From Chloroflexota bacterium (GTDB lineage: Bacteria > Chloroflexota > Dormibacteria > Dormibacterales > Dormibacteraceae): a stretch of DNA of 43,334 nucleotides. Under the pieces are notes generated by a model. It saw only the letters and a list, made by a program, of their open reading frames with translations. It did no database searches and was not told the DNA's origin. The stretch covers positions 1 through 43,334 of the forward strand of contig VBGR01000065.1 in assembly GCA_005880695.1 (NCBI GenBank), given 5' to 3'. Position numbers and translations under genes: made by a program. This document shows, one piece after another, positions 15,824-23,945 of this stretch. Every line of letters begins with the position of its first letter. Within the stretch, counting starts at the first letter, position 1.

Positions 15824-17838
15824 AAACCCCGCTGGCGGACGCCCGGGCGGCGGCCGCCAAGGCACCCACGCGCACCGGCTGGATCGTCGCCGGCCTGGTC
15901 CTGGCGGGCCTGCTTGCGCTACTGCTGGTCCAGCTGAGCCCAGTTCTGGCGTTCCTGCTGGCCTGCGTGGTGGCCGGCTTCGGCCTCACCTACCTGGCCG
16001 GCGTCGACCTGCTCTTCGAGGAACGACTCTTCTTCGGGGCGGTGATCGGCGCGCTCGTAGTGAGCGGGGCCGGCTTCCTGGTCTTCGCGCTCGCAGCCGG
16101 CCAGCTCACCGCCGGCACTGTCTGGTCGGGCGCCCTGCTGGCGCTCGCGGCGTCGGCGCCGGGCTGGTTCAAAGGCCGCTCTCTGGTCAACGCCGATCTC
16201 AAGGCGGCGCGCGACCGCTGGTGGCGGCATCCTCGAGAGCCGGGTCATCCGTGGCCCCTGGTGGCGGTCCTCGCGATCAGCTGGGCGTACACCTTCCGGC
16301 TTCTCTCCCAGGCCTGGAGCTATGGCGGTGGCGGGCTGTTCGCGGGCAACCCGAGCGTTTGGGGCGACTGGGCGGCGCACCTGGCCTACGCCGGTTCCTT
16401 CGCCTACGGCCGCAACTTCCCACCTGAGTACCCGATCGACCCGGGCCACGCGCTTGCCTACCCGTTCCTGGTCGACTTCTTCGCGGCCAGCCTCGTCCCG
16501 CTTGGAGTCGGGCTGCCCGCCACGCTGGTACTGACCAGCGGCTTCCTCGGCCTGGCCTTCCCCGCGGTCGTCTACCTGGCCGCGGTGCGCTTCCTCGGCG
16601 GCCGCCTCGCCGCGGCGCTGGGCTTCTTCGTGTTCGTCTTGATGGGCGGGCTCGGCTTCGTGTTCTTCTTCGGCGACGTTGCCGACAAGGGTTGGGGCGT
16701 CTTGCTGCACCTGCCCCGTGAGTACACGCATCTCGAGGCCCTGAATTTCGTCTGGCTCAATCCCATTCTCGCCAGCCTGCTGCCCCAGCGATCGACGCTC
16801 TTCGGCTTCAGCCTGCTCTTCATCACACTCACCGTCCTTTACGCCGCCAAGGACCGCCCGGCTCCCGACTGGGCGCCGTTCATCGCAGCCGGCGTGCTCG
16901 CCGGGCTCACTCCGGCCTTTCACGTGCACGCCTACGGCACGGTGCTCGCGCTGGCGGCCTTCTGGTGGGTCCTCAACCGGCGGATCGAGTGGGTCGGCTT
17001 CTTCCTGCCGGCGCTGCTTCTGGCGGCGCCCGCCCTGGCCTTTCTCTGGCCGAGCAGCGGCCCGGGTGTTCGCCTCGACCTCGGCTGGCTTGCGACCAAC
17101 GGCAGCAGCCACGACAACTGGGCTTGGTTCTGGCTGAAGAACACCGGGCTGTTCATCCCGCTCCTGCTGGTGGCGCAATTCCTGCGCGGCCTCCTGCCGA
17201 CCGACTTCCAGCGCCACTTCGCGCCGATGTGGCTATGGTTCCTGATCCCCAACCTGGTCCTCTTCCACCCCTGGGACTGGGACAACCAGAAGTTCTTCAT
17301 CTTCTGGGCGCTGCTCGGGGCGCTGCTGATCGGGGCCCTCCTGGCTCGGCTCTTCCAGGGCGGGACGCTACCGGCGCTCCTTGCGGCCGGCCTGCTCTTT
17401 CTCCTGGTCCTGCCGGGGACCCTGGATGCCGCCCGGGATACGGACATGCTGGAGGCGAGTCTCTCCTTCGCCGACCCGAACGGGGTGGAGGCCGCGGCCT
17501 GGGCGCGGTCGGAGACCGACCCCAAAGCCATCTTCCTCGCGGCTCCCGATCACAACGAGCCGATCCCCAGCCTGGCGGGTCGCCGGGTCGTGATCGGCTA
17601 TCCGGGGTGGGTCTGGAGCTACGGCCTGACGGACTGGGGCCAGAAGGAGGCGGACGTCGCCGTCATGCTGCGTGGCGATCCGCGTACGCCCGAGCTGATC
17701 AAGCAATACCACGTCGCGTACGTCGTCATCGGCCCGCACGAGCGGACGCCGAGCTGGCTGGCCAACCAGACCTATTGGGAGCAGCACGGCCGGCTCGTGC
17801 ATTCGAATCTCGAGTACTTGATCTACCGCGTCACCTGA
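15814..17838 (+). CDS. Large polytopic membrane protein, glycosyltransferase-like, 674 aa
   Basis: Roughly a dozen or more hydrophobic segments, with an extracytoplasmic loop after an early group of spans that holds WGDWAAHLAYAGSFAYGRNFPPEYPIDPGHALAYPFLVDFFAA, an acidic/aromatic loop reminiscent of GT-C glycosyltransferases. Further loops carry FHVHAYG and FHPWDWDNQKFF. The C-terminal ~130 residues form a soluble domain (SFADPNGVEAAAWARSETDPKAIFLAAPDHNEPIPSLAGRRVVIGYPG) of the kind at the end of lipid-linked-sugar transferases. The specific function is unknown. GTG 15814 overlaps the stop of the preceding PMT-type gene by 10 nt, so the pair is probably co-translated. Confidence 0.75.
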   Translation: MGLETPLADARAAAAKAPTRTGWIVAGLVLAGLLALLLVQLSPVLAFLLACVVAGFGLTYLAGVDLLFEERLFFGAVIGALVVSGAGFLVFALAAGQLTAGTVWSGALLALAASAPGWFKGRSLVNADLKAARDRWWRHPREPGHPWPLVAVLAISWAYTFRLLSQAWSYGGGGLFAGNPSVWGDWAAHLAYAGSFAYGRNFPPEYPIDPGHALAYPFLVDFFAASLVPLGVGLPATLVLTSGFLGLAFPAVVYLAAVRFLGGRLAAALGFFVFVLMGGLGFVFFFGDVADKGWGVLLHLPREYTHLEALNFVWLNPILASLLPQRSTLFGFSLLFITLTVLYAAKDRPAPDWAPFIAAGVLAGLTPAFHVHAYGTVLALAAFWWVLNRRIEWVGFFLPALLLAAPALAFLWPSSGPGVRLDLGWLATNGSSHDNWAWFWLKNTGLFIPLLLVAQFLRGLLPTDFQRHFAPMWLWFLIPNLVLFHPWDWDNQKFFIFWALLGALLIGALLARLFQGGTLPALLAAGLLFLLVLPGTLDAARDTDMLEASLSFADPNGVEAAAWARSETDPKAIFLAAPDHNEPIPSLAGRRVVIGYPGWVWSYGLTDWGQKEADVAVMLRGDPRTPELIKQYHVAYVVIGPHERTPSWLANQTYWEQHGRLVHSNLEYLIYRVT

Positions 17839-17853
17839 CGCGGGAGCGGCGTG

Positions 17854-18381
17854 CTAGGCGGGCTCCTCGGCGACGCCGAGCCGGCGCGAGATCTTGCGCA
17901 GCTCGCGGTCGAAGCGTTCGAGCCGGTGCAGGACCTGGAGCATGACTTCGTCCTGGACCTCCAGGTGCGTCATCACGGACTTGACCTCCTCCTCCGACTT
18001 GACGCCCTCTTCGTAAGCCTGCTGCGCCGAGAGTCTGCTGCGGGCGGAGACGCGGTTGAGGGCCATCAGGACGAGTGGCATGCCGAAGGCGGCCTCGAAG
18101 CTCAGGATGAGATTCAAGAGCTGGAAGGGGTAGCCGTCCCAGTGGCGGGTGAAACCGAGGGCGTTGAGCAGAATCCAGATCACCAGCAGAACGCCCTGAA
18201 AGATGACGAAGGTCCAGCTCCCGACCACGCGGGCGAAGTCGCCTGCGATCCGGTCGCCCGCCTTCAGCCGCCGGTCGTGCTCCTGGTTGACGTCGCGTAC
18301 GGGCGGGTGCTCGTGACGATGTCTGACCAGGCTGCGCGTGATGTCGTCCAGTTCTCGGGCCACGGCCATCGGCCGAAGCAT
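17854..18381 (-). CDS. DUF1003 family membrane protein, 175 aa
   Basis: Family hallmarks are DRIAGDFARVVGSWTFVIFQGVLLVIWILLNALG (first span), WDGYPFQLLNLILSFEAAFGMPLVLMALNRVSARSRL (second span), and a helical, charged C-terminal tail (KSEEEVKSVMTHLEVQDEVMLQVLHRLERFDRELRKI) likely to form a coiled coil. The biochemical role of the family is not established. ATG 18381 has TAGGTT six nt upstream, a leaderless arrangement; a second ATG five codons in is an alternative start. The gene converges with the membrane protein gene ending at 17838. Confidence 0.82.
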   Translation of the reverse strand: MLRPMAVARELDDITRSLVRHRHEHPPVRDVNQEHDRRLKAGDRIAGDFARVVGSWTFVIFQGVLLVIWILLNALGFTRHWDGYPFQLLNLILSFEAAFGMPLVLMALNRVSARSRLSAQQAYEEGVKSEEEVKSVMTHLEVQDEVMLQVLHRLERFDRELRKISRRLGVAEEPA

Positions 18382-18425
18382 ACCGCCAACCTACAAAAAG
18401 TGGCCCCTGTCCAGGCACTTGACCA

Positions 18426-19235
18426 CTAGGCCTGGCATCCGCGGCAGAAGTTGAGGGGCTCCCGGTTGGAGCCCAGCTGGCTGATCCGGTGTCCACAGCG
18501 TGGGCAGGTCTTGCCGCCCTTGGCGTGGACCGCCATGAACGAGCGGTTCTGCTTGGACTCGTCGTAGTCAGGGTCGGCCAGGATGGCCTCGACCGCCCGT
18601 CCCAGCACGGTGGGGATGGCCGCGAAGAGCGCCTCCTCATCTGCAGCGTTGAGGCTCGACCGGCGGCGCAAAGGCAGCAGCCGCGCTTCGAACAGGATCT
18701 CGTCCGAGTAGGCATTGCCGACCCCCGCCAGGAAAGCCTGGTTTCGAAGCAGGTCTTTCAGCTCGTCGCGGTAGCGCCGTAGGCGCTGGCGGAAAGGTTC
18801 GAGGCCCATCGCCGGCACGGTGTCCGCCTCGGGGCCGAGCTCCGCCCAGCCGGGCACCTCGGCCGGGTCGGCCACCCAGTAGATCCGGCCCATGTCGCGG
18901 AAGTCGGTGTAGCGCAGCTCCTGGCGGCCTTCCAGCCGCAGCGAGAAGACCCACGTCGCGGGCGGGTTGGTTTCGACGGCCGCGAGCTGGAAGCGGCCGC
19001 CGAGCATTGGGTTGATGACCAGGCTGCGGCCGGCGTCGAGCGCAAACACGAGATGCTTGCCCCGCCGCGTCAGCGAGCGGATGCGGCGGCCTGGCACTTC
19101 ACGAGCGAACTCCTCGACCGGGTATCTGAGGAGGTGAGCCTTCTTCGGATTCACTTCGACGCCGGTCACCATCTGGTCGGTGAGGCCAGGGCTCAACCGG
19201 ATCCGCAGCGCTTCGAGCTCGGGCAACTCTGGCAT
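18426..19235 (-). CDS. mutM: Formamidopyrimidine-DNA glycosylase, Fpg/Nei family, 269 aa
   Basis: Base-excision repair enzyme removing oxidised purines. The start is set by the catalytic N terminus: after Met removal, MPELPELEALRIRL exposes the proline nucleophile and the following Glu. The catalytic lysine region is NPKKAHLLRY, the helix-two-turn-helix is LLRNQAFLAGVGNAYSDEILFEARLLP, and the zinc finger CPRCGH...FCRGCQ lies at the end. Finger-flanking RSFMAVHAKGGKTC is well conserved. An in-frame ATG 24 nt upstream is rejected because the proline must be residue 2. The Fpg versus Nei-like choice is not certain. Confidence 0.88.
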   Translation of the reverse strand: MPELPELEALRIRLSPGLTDQMVTGVEVNPKKAHLLRYPVEEFAREVPGRRIRSLTRRGKHLVFALDAGRSLVINPMLGGRFQLAAVETNPPATWVFSLRLEGRQELRYTDFRDMGRIYWVADPAEVPGWAELGPEADTVPAMGLEPFRQRLRRYRDELKDLLRNQAFLAGVGNAYSDEILFEARLLPLRRRSSLNAADEEALFAAIPTVLGRAVEAILADPDYDESKQNRSFMAVHAKGGKTCPRCGHRISQLGSNREPLNFCRGCQA

Positions 19236-19330
19236 TGGTTTCGGTCCAATCATGCCCAACGTTGGTTACGCTGCCGCCGAGATGCCGGGCATCATCACCT
19301 CTGTACCCGGTCGAGACCTCGAAGTCGGTG

Positions 19331-19639
19331 ATGCCGCAGCCGCCCAAAGACGGGGCCGGAGCGGAGGAGGCAAAGCGGCTCGACGCCGCCTACCGCGAGG
19401 CCCTCTTGTTGGGCACCGCGCAGTACCGGCTCGACACCGTGCTCCGAACGGCCGCGCACCTGCAGCCGGTCACCGCGATCGAGGTCGGCCAGATCCTCCT
19501 GCTTGACCCAGCGACGCTGGCCCGCGGCGGCGTCGGCTACGCCGGCGGCGGCGCGCCCCAGGTCGTCCTGGAGTACTTGCCTGTGGAAGGCGCCCGGCGG
19601 CCGCTGATCAACGCCGCGATGTTCATCCCACCCGTCTAG
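19331..19639 (+). CDS. Hypothetical protein, 102 aa
   Basis: Small soluble protein of unknown family. An N-terminal helix (AEEAKRLDAAYREALLLGTAQYRLDTVLRTAAHL) is followed by a beta-like half (TAIEVGQILLLDPATLARGGVGYAGGGAPQVVLEYLPV). There is no signal peptide. ATG 19331 is preferred because the helix follows it; the open frame upstream (from 19235) overlaps the divergent glycosylase start and is low-complexity. Its stop shares bases 19636-19639 with the stop of the convergent HIT gene. Confidence 0.5.
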   Translation: MPQPPKDGAGAEEAKRLDAAYREALLLGTAQYRLDTVLRTAAHLQPVTAIEVGQILLLDPATLARGGVGYAGGGAPQVVLEYLPVEGARRPLINAAMFIPPV

Positions 19640-20043
19640 CGCGCCCCCGCGCCGACCAGCGCCCGCTTCATGTGCGCCAGGTCTGCGGACGAGCGGTGGA
19701 AGGTGGCGCGGCCGTCGATCGGACCTGTCCCGTATGGATCACCGGCATAGCGCGGATAGAGGTGCATATGGAGGTGCGGGATCGAATTGCCGTGGATCTC
19801 GTAGTTCATCTTTCGCGGGCTGAAAAGGCTGTTCAGCGCTCGACCAGCGAGCATGCAGTCCTCCCAGAAGGCGAGGCGGTCGGGTGGATCGAGTTCGAAG
19901 GGCTCGATGACATGGAGCCGCGCGACCACACAGGCGTAGCCGGGTAGGGGTGCGGCCGGCGGGGCGGTGATCCAGCTTGCCGGCAGGTCCGCCAGAACGT
20001 CGAGTGGATGCCCTCTCGCGCAGATCGGGCACGATGCCGTCAA
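19636..20043 (-). CDS. HIT-family nucleotide-binding protein, 135 aa
   Basis: Histidine-triad hydrolase: the active-site motif SIPHLHMHLYPRY places His at residues 90, 92 and 94, and the upstream Asn in MNYEIHGNS completes the usual nucleotide pocket. An N-terminal CPICARGHPLD may bind zinc. Family members hydrolyse or transfer nucleotidyl groups from dinucleoside polyphosphates or adenylated compounds; the substrate is unknown. The TTG start at 20043 overlaps the TGA of the upstream membrane protein gene (TTGA), implying translational coupling downstream of dnaE2. Confidence 0.82.
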   Translation of the reverse strand: MTASCPICARGHPLDVLADLPASWITAPPAAPLPGYACVVARLHVIEPFELDPPDRLAFWEDCMLAGRALNSLFSPRKMNYEIHGNSIPHLHMHLYPRYAGDPYGTGPIDGRATFHRSSADLAHMKRALVGAGAR

Positions 20044-20726
20044 GACTGCAGGTTAGCTGCCCGCAGGATGGCGATTGAGGTCGCGACCAGCCAGAGATAG
20101 GGCGGAACCCCGGCCGCGATTGTGACGAGGCCGTCAGCCGAGTAGAAGGCGTTGGGATCGTTGCCGCCATAGGCCGATGGCACGGCCAGCAGAACCAGGA
20201 TTGACGCAGCCCAGGCCAGCCAGACGTTCCAGGCAGGCAGCAGCCGCGCGACGCGCACCGCAGAACCGGCAGCGCCTACGAAGAACGCCAGCGGCAGCAG
20301 CGAGGGAGCTCCGGCGAGAATCCCAGAGGCTTCGAAGAGCGTGCGGACGCTGGCAGGCTGTGCCTGGCTCATTGACTCGGCGACGGCGGTGATGAGGAGG
20401 GCGACGCTGGCGAAGCCGAGCAGGAAGGAAGTCAGGCCAAGCGCGAACACGGCGGACCCGAGGAAGTCGTTGCCCGCCTCCGCGCGCACGACCAGAGTCC
20501 GGAGTCCGGCTACAAAGACCATCGCACTGGCGAAGCCAAGCAGCAGCAGCAGTGCCGCCGTTTGAAACGCCACGCTGCCGCCCTTCAAGTAGGAGGCGAC
20601 ACGCCCGGCGTCGGCAAAGGAGGGCGGCAGGCCGGCGGTGAAGAACAACCCGACGCCCACAAATGACGCGGCCGTGGCGGCGATGCCTGCCATTCCCGTC
20701 CAGCGCCGGACCGACTCGGTTGTCAT
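20040..20726 (-). CDS. Six-span membrane protein, 228 aa
   Basis: Six hydrophobic segments can be counted, beginning with WTGMAGIAATAASFVGVGLFF and ending with GVPPYLWLVATSIAILRAANL. No catalytic motif is recognisable; the overall look is of small DUF-type integral membrane proteins common in actinobacteria. ATG 20726 is chosen because it follows the dnaE2 stop by 13 nt with a weak AGGTCGG before it. The gene lies between dnaE2 and the HIT gene on the same strand and could be co-transcribed with both. A role in mutagenesis is not implied by the sequence. Confidence 0.65.
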   Translation of the reverse strand: MTTESVRRWTGMAGIAATAASFVGVGLFFTAGLPPSFADAGRVASYLKGGSVAFQTAALLLLLGFASAMVFVAGLRTLVVRAEAGNDFLGSAVFALGLTSFLLGFASVALLITAVAESMSQAQPASVRTLFEASGILAGAPSLLPLAFFVGAAGSAVRVARLLPAWNVWLAWAASILVLLAVPSAYGGNDPNAFYSADGLVTIAAGVPPYLWLVATSIAILRAANLQS

Positions 20727-20739
20727 CTGCCGACCTGCG

Positions 20740-23700
20740 TCAACGATAGTCGTGCGATTCGGGGAGCGTGCGGTCTTTCCCTTGCAAGCCGAGAACGGAT
20801 TTGGCGAGCACCGAGTGGACGCCGTCCTCACGCTGCATGACGCCTTCGATGACCAGGATCGAGTTCGAGTTGGCGACCCGGCGGTAGCGCTCGTAGACGT
20901 CTGGGTAGAAGGTCACATTGACGTGGCCCTGCTCGTCTTCGAGGGTGAAGAAGCGGAGACGCTTGGCGGTGCCCGGTGCCTGGCGGACGATGACCAAGCC
21001 GCCCACGCGCACCGCGCGCCCGGTGGGGACCTGGGCCGCGGCCAGGCTGTTGACAACGCCCAGCGCGTCAAGGCGCTCCCGCCAGTAATGGACCAGGTGA
21101 CGGCCGGTCGAGAGCTCGCTGATCGCGTACTCGAGACCTGTCGATTCGAGCGGGGTGACAGAGGGCAGATCGGGCTCTTTGCCATTCAACCGGAAGGCCG
21201 GCTCGGGATCCAGGCCCCGCCTGCGAGCCCGGCCGCGGCGGCCCTCCTGCCAGCGCCAGAGCAGGGTCCGCCGGGGCGTGCCGAGCGACTCGAAGGCGCC
21301 GACCATGATCAGGTTCTGGATTGCCTCAGCGCTGGGGGGGTTGGGCCGGAGCCGCTCGGAGAATTCGTCGAAGCTCCCGAACGCGCCCTGGGCGCGCTCG
21401 GTCTTGATCGCCTCCCGGCCGGCGCTGCCCAGCTCCTTCACGTAGTTCAAGCCGAGGCGAATTCGATCCGGGCCCTCCGGCAGGCAGCGGTCGGCGCTCT
21501 TGTTGATGTCGACGGGCAGCACCGCGGTGCCGTGGCGCTTGGCATCCTCGACCAGCACGCTCGGGTGGTAGAAGCCCATCGGCTGGTTGTTCAGGAGGCC
21601 GCAGTAGTACTCGGCCGGGTGTTCGATCCGGAGCCAGGCGGTTTCGTAGGACGTGCGGGCGAAGGCAGCGGCGTGGGAGCGGCAGAACCCGAAGGCTGCG
21701 AACCCTTCGATCGCGTGGAAGAGCTCCTCGGCGATCTCGGTGGAGACGTCGTTCTGCAGGCAGCCTTCGTGGAAGCCGTCGTGGAGGCTGCGCATCTCGA
21801 TATGAGAGCGGTGGCGGTTCATCGCGCGGCGGAACCCGTCGGCCTGGCCGGCGGTCATCCCCGCCACGGCGATGCAGATCTCCAGGATCTGCTCCTGGTA
21901 AAGGATCACGCCGAGTGTGTCGCGGAGGATCGGCTCCAGCAGCGGGTGCAGGTAGGTGACCGGCTCGCGTCCCTGCTTGCGGCGGATGTAGGGGTGGACG
22001 GCATTGCCCTGGATCGGCCCGGGCCGGATGATCGCCACCTCGACGACCAGGTCGTTGAAGGAGTTGGGCCGCGTGCGCGGCAGCGTCTGCATCTGGGCAC
22101 GCGATTCGATTTGGAAGACCCCGATGGTGTCGGCCTCCCCGACCATCTCGTAGACGCGCGGGTCGTCCAGCGGAAGCCGGTCGAGGTCGGGCCGTGCGCC
22201 GGTCCGCCGCTCGACCAGGTCCAGGCACTCGGCCACGACCGAAAGCGTGCGGAGCCCGAGCATGTCCATCTTGATCAGGCCCAGATCCTCGACGTCGTCC
22301 TTGTCGAACTGGACCACGACGCGGCCGGGCATAGTTGCCGGCTCGACGGGCGCGATGTCGACGAGGGGCTCGCCGGTGACGAGCATTCCGCCGACATGGA
22401 TCGAGAGGTGGCGCGGGAAGTTCAGTGCCTGATTGCAAAGGGTGGTGAACTGCCGCCAGGGGGCGGAGCCGGTGAGGTGCTCGAAGCCGGCCTGCTGGGT
22501 GGTCTCCTCGAGCGATTCGGGAAACCAGGAATCGACTGACTTGGCGAGCTTGTCGACGACATCCGGTGGAAACCCGAGCGCCTTGCCGACCTGGCGCGCG
22601 GCCATCCGGGGCTGAAAGGTGACGACGTTGCAGACCATGCCCGTCCGCTCCCAGCCGTACTTGTCGTAGACGTACTGGATCACCTGCTCGCGGTGCTCGG
22701 TGGAGAAGTCGATGTCGATGTCGGGCGTGGTCTTCATCTCCTCGTGGAGGAACCGCTCGAAAAGCAGGTTGTGCTCGATTGGGTCGACGCGGGTGATGCC
22801 GAGGACATAGGCGACTATCGAGTCGGCGGCGCTGCCCCGCCCCTGGCCCGGCACTCCTCTCTCTCTGGCGAAGCGCATCAGGTCCCAGTTGATGAGGAAG
22901 AACTCGGCGAGCCCGGTCTTCTCGATCACCTCGAGCTCCTTCTGGAGCCTTTTCGTGACGGGCGGCGTGATCGGGTGGTAGCGGTCGCGAGCACCTTGCT
23001 GGCAGAGCTGGTAGAGGTAGCTGTAGGGCGTCTCGCCGTCGGGGACTGTGTAGCCGGGGAAGCGGACCTGGCTGAAGTCGAGGTCCACCGCGCACGCCTG
23101 GGCCAGCTCCCAGCCGGTGGCCAGTGCCTCGGGGTAAGCGCCGAGAACAGCCTGCATCTCGCGGCGGTCCTTGAGAAACCACTCGGAGTTGGGCTTGAGC
23201 AGCGAGCGCGCCTCCTCCAGCGTCATGCGGTTCTTGATCGCGGTCATCACGTCGTGAAGTGGCCGGCGGGCGGGGAGGTGGTAGTGGACGTTGTTGGTCG
23301 CGACCGTTCGCGCCTTGCAGCGCGCCGCCACCTCGGCCTGGCCGGCGGCCAGCCAGCCGTCCTCGGGCTTCAGGTGGTTCTGGAGCTCGACGAAGACGCC
23401 GTCTTTGCCGAGAGCGTCCTGGAGCTGGCGGAGGCGGCGCTCGCCGATCGGCTTGCAGCCGGTCAGCACGAAGAGGCCTTCCCGGTGCTCGGCCAGCTTC
23501 TCGAGCGTGGTCCGCGCCTCGCCTTTGGGCTGGTCTTTGTGGGCCAGGCTCAAAAGCCGCGTCAAGTTGGACCAGCCCCGCATGTTCCTGGCCAGCAGCA
23601 CCAGGTGGCGTCCGTCCACTTCTAGCTCGGTCCCGAGGACGGGCCGAATGCCGACACGCCTGGCGTGGTTCAGGAACTTGACAGTGCCGTAGACGCCGGC

Positions 23701-23829
23701 GTGGTCGGTAAGGGCGAGGGCGGGCATGCCCAGGGCGGCCGCCTGCTCGACCAGCTCCTCCGGATGCGAGGCGCCGTCCAGGAAGGAGTAGTTGGAGTGG
23801 CAGTGAAGCTCGACGAACGGCTCAGTCAT
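20740..23829 (-). CDS. dnaE2: Error-prone DNA polymerase III alpha subunit DnaE2, 1029 aa
   Basis: C-family polymerase of the ImuA-ImuB-DnaE2 mutasome, which performs damage-induced mutagenic synthesis. The PHP domain begins at ELHCHSNYSFLDGASHPEEL. Catalytic aspartates are D370 and D372 in PDIDIDF and D522 in IKMDMLGLRTL. GQGRGSAADSIVAY, the tandem HhH region and a C-terminal OB fold (VRVGGLVIVRQAPGTAKRLRFFTLEDEQG) are present. The length of about 1030 aa matches DnaE2 rather than the ~1160-aa replicative DnaE1. ATG 23829 (ATGACTGAGCCG) is preferred over an in-frame ATG at 23856 because the same 14 nt recur at the 3' end of the small gene upstream, showing that the start was once fused to that operon. 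Confidence 0.93.
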   Translation of the reverse strand: MTEPFVELHCHSNYSFLDGASHPEELVEQAAALGMPALALTDHAGVYGTVKFLNHARRVGIRPVLGTELEVDGRHLVLLARNMRGWSNLTRLLSLAHKDQPKGEARTTLEKLAEHREGLFVLTGCKPIGERRLRQLQDALGKDGVFVELQNHLKPEDGWLAAGQAEVAARCKARTVATNNVHYHLPARRPLHDVMTAIKNRMTLEEARSLLKPNSEWFLKDRREMQAVLGAYPEALATGWELAQACAVDLDFSQVRFPGYTVPDGETPYSYLYQLCQQGARDRYHPITPPVTKRLQKELEVIEKTGLAEFFLINWDLMRFARERGVPGQGRGSAADSIVAYVLGITRVDPIEHNLLFERFLHEEMKTTPDIDIDFSTEHREQVIQYVYDKYGWERTGMVCNVVTFQPRMAARQVGKALGFPPDVVDKLAKSVDSWFPESLEETTQQAGFEHLTGSAPWRQFTTLCNQALNFPRHLSIHVGGMLVTGEPLVDIAPVEPATMPGRVVVQFDKDDVEDLGLIKMDMLGLRTLSVVAECLDLVERRTGARPDLDRLPLDDPRVYEMVGEADTIGVFQIESRAQMQTLPRTRPNSFNDLVVEVAIIRPGPIQGNAVHPYIRRKQGREPVTYLHPLLEPILRDTLGVILYQEQILEICIAVAGMTAGQADGFRRAMNRHRSHIEMRSLHDGFHEGCLQNDVSTEIAEELFHAIEGFAAFGFCRSHAAAFARTSYETAWLRIEHPAEYYCGLLNNQPMGFYHPSVLVEDAKRHGTAVLPVDINKSADRCLPEGPDRIRLGLNYVKELGSAGREAIKTERAQGAFGSFDEFSERLRPNPPSAEAIQNLIMVGAFESLGTPRRTLLWRWQEGRRGRARRRGLDPEPAFRLNGKEPDLPSVTPLESTGLEYAISELSTGRHLVHYWRERLDALGVVNSLAAAQVPTGRAVRVGGLVIVRQAPGTAKRLRFFTLEDEQGHVNVTFYPDVYERYRRVANSNSILVIEGVMQREDGVHSVLAKSVLGLQGKDRTLPESHDYR
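23816..23829. repeat. Left copy of 14-bp direct repeat flanking the insertion
   Basis: AACGGCTCAGTCAT, identical to 24715-24728. On the minus strand it reads ATGACTGAGCCGTT and contains the dnaE2 start codon. Interpreted as a target-site duplication. Confidence 0.75.
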
Positions 23830-23831
23830 CG

Positions 23832-23851
23832 CGGTTTTGGATCCAAATCGG
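23832..23851. repeat. Palindrome A (left outer)
   Basis: CGGTTTTGGATCCAAATCGG, imperfect palindrome centred on GGATCC. It begins 2 nt before the dnaE2 start codon, so it also occupies the region where a dnaE2 ribosome-binding site or promoter would lie. Confidence 0.8.
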
Positions 23852-23873
23852 CGCATGAGCAGGCGCTGGGTTG

Positions 23874-23893
23874 CGGTTTTGGATCCAAAACCG
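23874..23893. repeat. Palindrome B (left inner), perfect 20-bp palindrome
   Basis: CGGTTTTGGATCCAAAACCG is perfectly self-complementary. Its centre is 42 bp from that of palindrome A. Confidence 0.85.
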
Positions 23894-23905
23894 GCTTAAC
23901 AGGGT

Positions 23906-23922
23906 GGGTTGTTGTGCAACCC
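23906..23922 (+). promoter_or_regulatory. Inverted repeat GGGTTG-TTGTG-CAACCC upstream of the nuclease gene
   Basis: A perfect 6-bp inverted repeat with a 5-nt spacer, 23 nt before the GTG at 23946. It could be an operator for the gene product's own N-terminal DNA-binding domain or an RNA hairpin. No data distinguish these. Confidence 0.4.
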
Positions 23923-23945
23923 GCTGGCAAGGAACCTTCTGCGGC

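Noticed and set aside
23829-23856. dnaE2 starting at the ATG at 23856
   Set aside because: The nine extra residues are encoded by the inserted palindrome, and the ATG at 23829 is inside the direct repeat and fits the ancestral overlap.
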